A stretch of DNA of 64,000 bases from Mesobacillus sp. AQ2 (lineage in GTDB: Bacteria > Bacillota > Bacilli > Bacillales > Cytobacillaceae). The DNA is taken from the NCBI RefSeq assembly GCF_030122805.1, contig NZ_CP126080.1, positions 811,001 through 875,000 on the forward strand. Reading direction: 5' to 3'. Below the pieces are notes generated by a model. That model worked only from the letters and a program-made list of their open reading frames with translations. It was not told the origin of the DNA and searched no databases. Each line of letters starts with the position of its first letter. Position 1 is the stretch's first letter. Positions 1 to 6,952 of the stretch are shown piece after piece. The position numbers and the translations under genes were made by a program.

Positions 1-212
1 GTGCTTTGAAGGAAACAGACTTCCGGAAGGCGTTGATCCTGTCAGTAAATCATGATGGCGACAGTGACTCAACGGGCTCGATCTGCGGAAATATTATCGG
101 TGCCTGCCAGGGTCTCAAGGCTGTGCCTGAAGAATGGGCGAATCAAGTAGAGCTAAAAGAATTGATTGTCGATCTAGCTGGCAAGTTATATGAGAGATAT
201 GAAACGGTATAG
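1..212 (+). CDS. ADP-ribosylglycohydrolase family protein (3' fragment)
   Basis: This is the C-terminal end of a gene that begins before the window; about 70 residues are visible and the frame is open from the first bases. The segment NHDGDSDSTGSICGNIIGA matches the conserved metal-binding aspartate motif (GDxDSTG/A) of the DraG/ADP-ribosylglycohydrolase family, which binds two Mg2+ ions and removes ADP-ribose from proteins or small substrates. In the family this motif lies near the C terminus, which fits the position here. A terminator follows directly, so this ends its transcription unit. The substrate cannot be told from the fragment. Confidence 0.85.
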   Translation, partial: ALKETDFRKALILSVNHDGDSDSTGSICGNIIGACQGLKAVPEEWANQVELKELIVDLAGKLYERYETV

Positions 213-219
213 GTTAAGG

Positions 220-257
220 GAGAATCCTGAGAAATACTGGGATTCTCTTTGTTTTTT
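220..257 (+). terminator. Intrinsic terminator
   Basis: An 8-bp perfect stem GAGAATCC/GGATTCTC with a 12-base loop is followed by a T-rich tract (ttgtttttt). It lies just after the ADP-ribosylglycohydrolase stop codon. Confidence 0.8.
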
Positions 258-280
258 CCAGGGAAGAAAGGAGAGCTATA

Positions 281-428
281 TTGGATGGGGAAAAACATAT
301 TAACAGCCGGACGGTGAGCGGATTGTTTGCATCTTATATTAATCGTTCCACTATGGCCGGCCTTTCCCGGAGATGAGGCTGCCCTGGCTGAATTTATGGA
401 ACAGGCGATGAAGAATTTTGAAAAATAG
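281..428 (+). pseudogene. Possible frameshifted small gene of unknown function
   Basis: A good ribosome binding site (AAGGAGAG) precedes TTG at 281, which opens a 31-codon frame stopping at 374-376. A second frame, one base away, reads WPAFPGDEAALAEFMEQAMKN, looks protein-like and stops at 426-428, just before the next gene's ribosome site. Joining the two by one single-base shift near 350-356 gives a protein of about 48 residues. I do not recognise it. It may be a recently broken small gene, a C-terminal relic or a chance pair of frames. Confidence 0.3.
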
Positions 429-441
429 AGGAGAAGTCTTT

Positions 442-1308
442 ATGAAGCGATCAAAAAAATCAGTTGAATTATTCGAAATGGACGTGATGGATGCGAGAGG
501 CTTGATTGAGCTGTCAGCATCTGTCGGCTGGGATTATGACGAGGCGGAAGTTGCAACACTATTATCCTCATCCTTTAAAATCTATGGCCACAAGAATAGC
601 GAAGGCCAGGTCGTCTCCAGTGCGGCGATCATTCAATATGACCGTAGGCTCGCTTCAATTGGTATGGTGATTGTTCATAGCGATTATCGAGGGCTCGGTC
701 TGGGAAAAGAAGTTATGCAAAAATGTATAGAAAGCGGGCGTGACCGCTCCATCCTGTTAATTGCTACTCCTGATGGCCAACCACTATACGAGAAATTGGG
801 TTTTACAGTGGTTGACTCTGTCCATAAATACCTGTGCGACAAATATAAACCAACCAATCTGAAAAAAATAAGCGGGATTTCAATAGAAGCTTTTAAGGAC
901 GAGGAACTGGAAGATATACTTGAACTGGATGGAGCAGCTTTCGGGGAGAAAAGAAGTATCTTCCTTCGCAATAGGCTTCAACAGTCATATCAATGTATCG
1001 TCGTGAAGGATGAGAATTCAAGAATCATTGGTTTTGGTCTTTCTGTACTGGGCTCTGTTAATATGATTTTGGGCCCGGTCGTTGCGCCCGATCATAGAAT
1101 TGCAGAATTAATCATCGACCGCCTTGCTTCCAAACATCAAGGGAAATTAAGGGTAGACGTACCTTCAGGCCAGGAAAAGCTGATGGCTTTTTTGGAACAA
1201 AGCGGATTTGTAAAAGTCAGCAACCCTCCAGTAATGGCAATCCATACGAAGGAAATGCCGTACAGAAACGATACACTATACACAATCGCATCACAGGCTT
1301 ATGGGTGA
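442..1308 (+). CDS. GNAT family N-acetyltransferase, two-domain
   Basis: This is a cytoplasmic acetyl-CoA-dependent N-acetyltransferase of about 288 residues. The N-terminal half carries the GNAT acetyl-CoA loop (HSDYRGLGLGKEVM, a Q/RxxGxG/A-type motif). The second half resembles the degenerate second acetyltransferase-like domain seen in many Bacillus GNAT proteins of this length. The frame is open from 418, but the start is placed at ATG 442 because GAGGAG at 429-434 sits about 8 bases upstream of it. The acceptor substrate is not predictable. A strong terminator follows. Confidence 0.85.
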   Translation: MKRSKKSVELFEMDVMDARGLIELSASVGWDYDEAEVATLLSSSFKIYGHKNSEGQVVSSAAIIQYDRRLASIGMVIVHSDYRGLGLGKEVMQKCIESGRDRSILLIATPDGQPLYEKLGFTVVDSVHKYLCDKYKPTNLKKISGISIEAFKDEELEDILELDGAAFGEKRSIFLRNRLQQSYQCIVVKDENSRIIGFGLSVLGSVNMILGPVVAPDHRIAELIIDRLASKHQGKLRVDVPSGQEKLMAFLEQSGFVKVSNPPVMAIHTKEMPYRNDTLYTIASQAYG

Positions 1309-1315
1309 AATGCGC

Positions 1316-1341
1316 CGCCGCAAACTTGCGGCGTTTTTTTT
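1316..1341 (+). terminator. Intrinsic terminator
   Basis: The perfect stem CGCCGC/GCGGCG around the loop aaactt is followed by nine T residues, immediately after the GNAT gene. Confidence 0.9.
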
Positions 1342-1549
1342 TATTCATGGCTTCATTTCCAAAAAAAGATAGTAAATCACCTTCCCGCGTTGTAAAATAA
1401 ATTGAAAAATTGAATAGAGTAATAGATTCGGTTTTGTCATCCATTTTGAATTACAGGAGGAAACAAGGGAACTTAAAGAATGAATGATACTTTCGTATAT
1501 AGATCAATCTGATTTTTGGAAAAATTCATAATTAAGAGGTTGATGAAAG

Positions 1550-2197
1550 TTGAGAATGGATGCTGTTGATGTAACTGTTAAAGAACCTACGATTTTTAAT
1601 CACATCGGAAACAAAATCAAAACCGACGATCGTGAAATCAACATTATTGCCAGGATGGAAGAGCCGTTAATTGTCATTTTGGGAAATGTCCTAAGTGACG
1701 AAGAATGCGATGAGCTGATCAAGCTGTCAAAGGACAAGCTGAAGCGCTCAAAAGTCGGCAACACCCGTGAAGTAGATGAGCTGAGGACGAGCAGCAGCAC
1801 ATTTATCGATGAAACTGAAAATGACGTGGTGGCGCGTGTTGAAAAAAGAATATCGCAAATCATGGACATTCCCAATGAACACGGTGAAGGCCTGCAAATC
1901 CTGAACTATAAAATCGGCCAGGAGTACAAAGCACATTTTGACTTTTTCGCGTCAAATGTAAGCAACCCAAGGATCAGCACACTCGTCATGTATTTGAATG
2001 ATGTCGAAGAGGGAGGAGAAACCTACTTCCCTAAACTCAACTTCGCTGTATCCCCGCAAAAAGGCATGGCCGTGTATTTTGAATATTTCTATGACAATCA
2101 AGACTTGAACGACTTGACCCTTCACGGCGGAGCCCCAGTTGTCATCGGCGACAAATGGGCAGCTACACAGTGGATGAGAAGGAAAAGCGTGAAATAG
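1550..2197 (+). CDS. 2OG-Fe(II) oxygenase, prolyl 4-hydroxylase-like
   Basis: This 215-residue cytoplasmic protein belongs to the prolyl 4-hydroxylase alpha-subunit-like dioxygenases, which use Fe(II), O2 and 2-oxoglutarate. The iron facial triad is visible as H129-x-D131 (KAHFDFF) and H192 (LTLHGG). K202 (GDKW) is placed to bind the 2-oxoglutarate carboxylate. The length equals that of the Bacillus single-domain P4H proteins. The start is TTG 1550 or ATG 1556, both served by AGAGGT at 1535-1540. The likely targets are proline in peptides or collagen-like proteins, but no such substrate gene lies nearby. Confidence 0.9.
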   Translation: MRMDAVDVTVKEPTIFNHIGNKIKTDDREINIIARMEEPLIVILGNVLSDEECDELIKLSKDKLKRSKVGNTREVDELRTSSSTFIDETENDVVARVEKRISQIMDIPNEHGEGLQILNYKIGQEYKAHFDFFASNVSNPRISTLVMYLNDVEEGGETYFPKLNFAVSPQKGMAVYFEYFYDNQDLNDLTLHGGAPVVIGDKWAATQWMRRKSVK

Positions 2198-2207
2198 AGA
2201 ATGGAGG

Positions 2208-2234
2208 AGCATGGTGAGTACATGCTTCTTTTTT
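2208..2234 (+). terminator. Intrinsic terminator
   Basis: The stem AGCATG/CATGCT with a 7-base loop is followed by tcttttttata, directly after the oxygenase gene. Confidence 0.7.
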
Positions 2235-2299
2235 ATACTTTTTCCAGAAAAAACCTGTATAATTTAAGAACAACAGATAGGACAGGGGAGCATTAATAT

Positions 2300-3277
2300 A
2301 TGGAACTATGGAATATATACGACAAATACAGGCATATGACGGACAGGATTCACGAACGGGGGAAGGAGATGAAGCCGGGGGATCATCATCTGGTTGTCCA
2401 TGTCTGGATCGTGAATGATGATGGCCAGTATTTGATTCAAAGGAGGCAGCCATGGAAAATGGGCTTTCCGAATATGTGGGACTGTTCGGCTGCTGGTTCT
2501 GCCATCATGGGTGATGATAGCGAGCAGGCTGCCATTCGCGAGGCAAAGGAAGAAATCGGAATCGACTTGGACATGGAAAGGGCTGAACGCTTATTCACCG
2601 TGAAATTTCCTGTTGGATTCGATGATATCTGGCTGGTCCGGCAAAATATCGCCATAGAGGAGCTGCAACTTCAGGAAGAGGAAGTGGCAGATGCAAAGTG
2701 GGCAAGTGAAGAGGAGATAAAGAAAATGGTTAAAAACGGTGAGTTTATCCCTTTTAACTATTTTGACCTGTTATTTGCAATGGTCAATTCAAACATCTCC
2801 CTGAAAAAAGCTGCCCTTGAGGATGCTGAGGAGCTTTTAGCCCTGCAGAAGGAAGTTTTCATGCCTCTTTATAAAAAATACCAGGACCATGAGACAAGTC
2901 CTGTCACGCAAACGATGGAGAGATTCAGAGAAAGATTCGAACAAGGGGATTACTACAAAATATTCTTTGAAGGCACTCTAGCCGGAAGCGTCCATGTCCA
3001 TGAAAAGTCCCCTGGGTTAATGAGGCTTCGTATTATAAATATTTTGGGACAGTTCCATAACAGGGGCATTGCCCAGCAGGTCATGAAACGTCTCGAGCTG
3101 ATGCACCCCGAGGCAGATGCATGGGAACTGGACACCATCCTTACTGAACAGCGGAATTGCTATTTATATGAAAAAATGGGGTACATGAGGACCGGTGAAA
3201 ACAAAGAAATCAATAATGATATGACGATTATCCGGTACCGGAAAGAATCAAACCTGAATAAAATAAAAAGTTTATAA
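2300..3277 (+). CDS. Nudix hydrolase-GNAT acetyltransferase fusion
   Basis: The 325-residue protein has two enzymatic domains. Residues ~30-165 form a Nudix domain of the IPP-isomerase-like subgroup; the Nudix box ends REAKEEIGI, and the first acidic position is Asp instead of Glu (GSAIMGD). Residues ~168-320 form a GNAT domain ending with the usual LYEKMGY motif. Nudix domains hydrolyse nucleoside-diphosphate-linked compounds, and GNAT domains transfer acetyl from CoA. The start ATG 2300 has GGGGAG about 10 bases upstream. The gene stands alone between terminators, so its substrate remains unknown. Confidence 0.88.
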   Translation: MELWNIYDKYRHMTDRIHERGKEMKPGDHHLVVHVWIVNDDGQYLIQRRQPWKMGFPNMWDCSAAGSAIMGDDSEQAAIREAKEEIGIDLDMERAERLFTVKFPVGFDDIWLVRQNIAIEELQLQEEEVADAKWASEEEIKKMVKNGEFIPFNYFDLLFAMVNSNISLKKAALEDAEELLALQKEVFMPLYKKYQDHETSPVTQTMERFRERFEQGDYYKIFFEGTLAGSVHVHEKSPGLMRLRIINILGQFHNRGIAQQVMKRLELMHPEADAWELDTILTEQRNCYLYEKMGYMRTGENKEINNDMTIIRYRKESNLNKIKSL

Positions 3278-3278
3278 A

Positions 3279-3318
3279 AAAGACGGCTCTCCATGGATTG
3301 GAGTAAGCCGTCTTTTTT
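3279..3318 (+). terminator. Intrinsic terminator
   Basis: The stem AAGACGGCT/AGCCGTCTT with a long loop is followed by a T run, at the end of the Nudix-GNAT gene. Confidence 0.85.
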
Positions 3319-3338
3319 GAGATAAGAAAGTTAATTTT

Positions 3339-3470
3339 CACTTCGAGAAATGTCCAGCTTCAGCGCCTAGCCCCTCGAGTCGCTTCGGTCTGCCCAATGA
3401 AGTCAAAGAACGACTTCACCGGTCAGCCCTCCAGCGCTTGTCGGGGCTGACCAAGGCACTTACGCTTTTC
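3339..3470. repeat. Bacillus-type dispersed intergenic repeat (about 130 bp)
   Basis: This noncoding block opens with TGTCCAGCTTCAGCGCC and ends near cttacgctttt. It contains an internal hairpin with arms GGTCAGCCC and GGGGCTGACC (about 3420-3452). From memory it matches a dispersed intergenic repeat common in Bacillaceae genomes (tgtccagctccagcgcctagc-type). A partial second copy lies at about 29166-29200. It sits between the converging Nudix-GNAT and POT genes. Confidence 0.7.
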
Positions 3471-3473
3471 TTA

Positions 3474-4967
3474 TTACTTAATTCCCTTCATGTATGCCTG
3501 AATCTTAGGTGACATGATGAACAGGATGATACCAAGAACGATGGATGCTCCACCGATTGTACCGAAGTAAGTCATTTCTGTATCTGCAGAGTAGAATTTA
3601 ACAATTTGTGCGTTGATCGCCTGCGCTGCAGCACTTGCAAGGAACCAGAGGCTCATTGTTTGTGCAGAGAAAGCAGCCGGAGCCAGTTTGGTTGTTGCTG
3701 ACAGACCAACTGGGGAAATCAACAATTCACCGAATACAACGATCAGGTAACTTAGCACAAGCCATAATGGGCTAACAAGTGCATCTGAACCTGTGAAGTA
3801 TCCAGGAATCAGGATGACAAGGAATGAAAGACCAGCAAAAATCAATGAGAAAGAGAATTTCTTTGGAATTGATGGCTGGCGATCACCAAGCTTCACCCAG
3901 AATCCAGCGAAAATCGGTGCGAAGATGATGATGAATAATGGGTTCAATGACTGGAACCATGCTGGAGAAATCGTCATTCCAGCGAATTCTAATTGTGTAC
4001 GCTTGTCCGCATAGTTCGCAAGGATGGTTGAACCCTGCTCCTGGATTGCCCAGAACATAACAGCAGCCAAGAATAACGGAATGTAAGCAAGAACACGTGA
4101 ACGTTCAACTTCTGTTGTTTTAGGGCTGCGGTACATAACAATGAAGTAAGCAGTCGGAATTAAGATACCAAGAATCGTTACAAGGTTAATAAAGCTTTCG
4201 AATGTTAAAAGGCCAGCAGGAATTAAAATAGCACTTAAAATACCGATTGCAACGATTGCGATAGCAAAAATTGTAAATGTTTTTTTCTTTTCAGATGGTG
4301 AAAGCGGATTTGGCACTGCTGTACCAGCAAGACCCAAATTCTTTTTCTTTGTTAAAAGGAATACAACTAGTCCAACGAACATACCGATTGCAGCAATGGC
4401 AAAGCCATAATGGAAGTTGTATGCGTCAGATACTGCGCCGACAATAAGTGGAGAAAGGAATGCACCTGCATTGATACCCATGTAGAAGATTGTGAAACCA
4501 GCGTCACGGCGAGCGTCACTTTCACTGTACATTTCACCAACGACAGTTGAAACGTTTGGCTTCAATAAACCTGTACCAATTACGATCAGGACCATTGATA
4601 AGAAGAACATTGTTACGTTTCCAGGAATCGCAAGCGCGATGTGACCCAGCATAATCAATATTCCGCCGTAGAATACAGCTTTAGATGTACCGAACATACG
4701 GTCAGCAAGCCATCCGCCGATGATCCCTGACATATAAACGAGTGAGCCATAAATGGACATGATGGAAAGTGCTAATGTTTCATCCAGGCCCAATCCGCCT
4801 TTTGATACTTCGTAGTACATGTAGAATACAAGGATCGCTCTCATTCCATAGTAAGAGAAACGTTCCCAGAACTCTGTGAAGAAAAGTGTGAAGAGACCTT
4901 TAGGGTGTCCGAAGAATCCTGTTTGAGGCACACTATCCACAATTTTCTGCCTATTAAGGTTTGACAT
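3474..4967 (-). CDS. Peptide MFS transporter, POT/PTR family (DtpT-like)
   Basis: This is a proton-coupled di-/tripeptide symporter of the POT family in the cell membrane, 497 residues long with about 14 hydrophobic segments. The diagnostic ExxER motif in helix 1 is present as E32-F-W-E35-R36 followed by FSYYGMRA; it couples protons to peptide uptake. The length fits the DtpT/YclF group. A sigma-A-like promoter lies upstream at 4996-5024. The gene is monocistronic, and the dispersed repeat borders its 3' end. Confidence 0.93.
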   Translation of the reverse strand: MSNLNRQKIVDSVPQTGFFGHPKGLFTLFFTEFWERFSYYGMRAILVFYMYYEVSKGGLGLDETLALSIMSIYGSLVYMSGIIGGWLADRMFGTSKAVFYGGILIMLGHIALAIPGNVTMFFLSMVLIVIGTGLLKPNVSTVVGEMYSESDARRDAGFTIFYMGINAGAFLSPLIVGAVSDAYNFHYGFAIAAIGMFVGLVVFLLTKKKNLGLAGTAVPNPLSPSEKKKTFTIFAIAIVAIGILSAILIPAGLLTFESFINLVTILGILIPTAYFIVMYRSPKTTEVERSRVLAYIPLFLAAVMFWAIQEQGSTILANYADKRTQLEFAGMTISPAWFQSLNPLFIIIFAPIFAGFWVKLGDRQPSIPKKFSFSLIFAGLSFLVILIPGYFTGSDALVSPLWLVLSYLIVVFGELLISPVGLSATTKLAPAAFSAQTMSLWFLASAAAQAINAQIVKFYSADTEMTYFGTIGGASIVLGIILFIMSPKIQAYMKGIK

Positions 4968-4995
4968 AAATTACCCCTCCCTGTTTTTCTATTTT

Positions 4996-5024
4996 AGAAT
5001 ACTTTCCGATGTGTGAATTGTCAA
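4996..5024 (-). promoter_or_regulatory. Sigma-A promoter of the POT transporter gene
   Basis: On the minus strand TTGACA (5019-5024) and TATTCT (4996-5001) are separated by exactly 17 bases. The rest of the 315-bp divergent region up to 5282 is AT-rich, and I see no gene in it. Confidence 0.65.
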
Positions 5025-5282
5025 AAACAATATTAGGAAGCGATCCTTTAAAAGGTTGATTTAAAGGGGTTTTTTCTCCTTTTCCTCTTTAAAGAAAGTT
5101 TATTAAAAATTATCTAATAAGTGAGAAAAACAAAAATAATCAGGTGATTTAGTAAAAAAATACCATGCAGGGCCAAAAAGTATTTACCCACTTGTGAGAA
5201 TTTCCAAACAAAAATATTTAATGAATATCTATTAGGTATCAGGGTATTCAACAAATAACCACATTTAATAAGGAGGAGAAAA

Positions 5283-5741
5283 ATGAAAAATCATTACGGC
5301 AGATTTGGCCTGATGGTCCTGACCTCGACGATCATCATGCTGATTCTGATGTACTTAAATGCATACAGTATTGATCATGTATTCCTCAGCGAAACAAGAT
5401 TATATATGGCCTTGATCATGGGCGGGGTCATGGCCATTGTCATGCTCGCATTCATGAGCAAAATGTACACAAATAAGAAAATGAACCTTGGCATATACGC
5501 AGGCAGCGCACTGGTGATTGCAGTTTCGCTGTTCCTCGTCCGGAGCCAGACCACCGTCGATGATGTGTCGTGGATGAAAGCTATGATCCCGCACCATTCC
5601 ATCGCGATTCTGACAAGTGAACGTGCCAATATCGAAGATCCCCGCGTACGAAAACTAGCAGATGACATCATCAAAGCTCAGCGCAAAGAAATCGGTGAAA
5701 TGAAGGCACTGATTAAGGACCTTGAGGAGAAGGAAGACTAA
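5283..5741 (+). CDS. DUF305 domain membrane protein
   Basis: The 152-residue protein has three N-terminal hydrophobic segments (about 9-28, 39-60, 68-86) followed by a short DUF305 segment with the signature MIPHHSIAI at residues 101-109. DUF305 proteins are linked to metal, often copper, handling through this His pair, but the biochemical role is not settled. The C terminus is a charged helix. The start ATG 5283 has a near-perfect AAGGAGGAG. It is divergent from the POT gene and ends in a terminator. Confidence 0.85.
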   Translation: MKNHYGRFGLMVLTSTIIMLILMYLNAYSIDHVFLSETRLYMALIMGGVMAIVMLAFMSKMYTNKKMNLGIYAGSALVIAVSLFLVRSQTTVDDVSWMKAMIPHHSIAILTSERANIEDPRVRKLADDIIKAQRKEIGEMKALIKDLEEKED

Positions 5742-5752
5742 CAGGTATTTAC

Positions 5753-5787
5753 AAGAGGCTAATCCAATCCGGATTAGCCTCTTTTTC
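5753..5787 (+). terminator. Intrinsic terminator
   Basis: A 13-bp perfect stem (AAGAGGCTAATCC and its complement) with a 5-base loop runs into TTTTT after the DUF305 gene. Confidence 0.9.
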
Positions 5788-5857
5788 TTATGTCTAAAAG
5801 GAAAACTTGCTAATGATGGAGAATTATCGTGAGAACTGATATTTAGGAGTGGATGGA

Positions 5858-6694
5858 ATGAAGACTAAATTAATTTTAGTAGAGGGGCTTCCGGGATCGG
5901 GAAAATCGACAACCGCAGGATTAATCCATGAACTCCTCACTAAGAATCAAGTACCGGCTGAGCTTTATATGGAAGGGAACCTCGATCATCCGGCAGATTA
6001 TGAAGGGGTTGCTTATTTTACAGAAGAAGAATTTGAAGAACTTCTTAAAAAGAGCGGCAGTCTCAGCAAGGTTTTTCAGGATCGGGTAACCGTAAAGAGG
6101 GGGCGCCATCTGCTGCCATATATGAAAATCAAAAATGAATTAGGCAGTAGTTTTCCAGACGAATTGTTAGCCGCTATTTCTAAAAAAGATGTATATGAAC
6201 TTCCAATGGAAGAAAATATCGCAGTCATTTCCGAAAGCTGGGAAGAGTTTGCAACACAAGCAGCTGCAGAAGAAAAAGTCTATATTTTTGAATGCTGTTT
6301 TATTCAAAACCCTGTGACTGTGGGCATGGTCAAGTATGGAGCTTCCGATGAAGCAACCATTCAGTATATAAAAAAACTTGCCGAGGCAGTTGAATCTCTG
6401 AATCCATTGCTTGTCTACGTTAAGCAGGAAGACATAGAGAAATCCTTCCGCAAGGCAGTAACCGAACGCCCTGATGAATGGTTTAATGGCTTTGTCCATT
6501 ATTATACGTCCCAGGGATACGGGCTGGTTAACGGATTAAGTGAACTAGAAGGCACCATTGATGTCCTTAAAGCAAGACAGGAACTCGAGTACAGTATTCT
6601 TAAAAACTTGCAGCTGACGACTTATATCCTGAATAATACCCAATTTGATTTTGAGAAGCATCGGGTTAACTTGAAAGAAATACTGGAAGAATAA
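5858..6694 (+). CDS. P-loop nucleotide-binding protein, kinase-like, function unknown
   Basis: The protein of about 278 residues begins with a Walker A motif, VEGLPGSGKST, within the first 20 residues, as in adenylate-kinase- or deoxynucleoside-kinase-like P-loop proteins. No further catalytic motif is certain; the middle has FECCFIQNP, which may be the second strand and metal-binding part. Such Bacillus proteins are usually labelled hypothetical ATPase/kinase. The frame opens at GTG 5849, but that codon overlaps the ribosome site TAGGAG, so ATG 5858 is preferred. The phosphate acceptor is unknown. Confidence 0.7.
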   Translation: MKTKLILVEGLPGSGKSTTAGLIHELLTKNQVPAELYMEGNLDHPADYEGVAYFTEEEFEELLKKSGSLSKVFQDRVTVKRGRHLLPYMKIKNELGSSFPDELLAAISKKDVYELPMEENIAVISESWEEFATQAAAEEKVYIFECCFIQNPVTVGMVKYGASDEATIQYIKKLAEAVESLNPLLVYVKQEDIEKSFRKAVTERPDEWFNGFVHYYTSQGYGLVNGLSELEGTIDVLKARQELEYSILKNLQLTTYILNNTQFDFEKHRVNLKEILEE

Positions 6695-6710
6695 ACAAGA
6701 TTATAAGCAG

Positions 6711-6742
6711 GAGCCTGATTTGATTGTGGATCAGGCTTTTTT
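6711..6742 (+). terminator. Intrinsic terminator
   Basis: The stem AGCCTGAT/ATCAGGCT with a 10-base loop is followed by TTTTTT. Confidence 0.85.
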
Positions 6743-6952
6743 GGGCAGGGCGAAAAATGGAGGGGTATCTGTTTGATTTCTATGAACTCCTTCGATGAGA
6801 AAGTAGAGTCAAAATCAAGGGGAATCTTGTCGAAATAAAATTATTTTTCCTGGGTAAAAAGGACGAGGTGAAGGAGGTTTTACATCGAATACAATTAATT
6901 GGAAAAAGTAGAGAACTCTATTTTTTTCTATTAAATTATTGGGGGAAGATGA

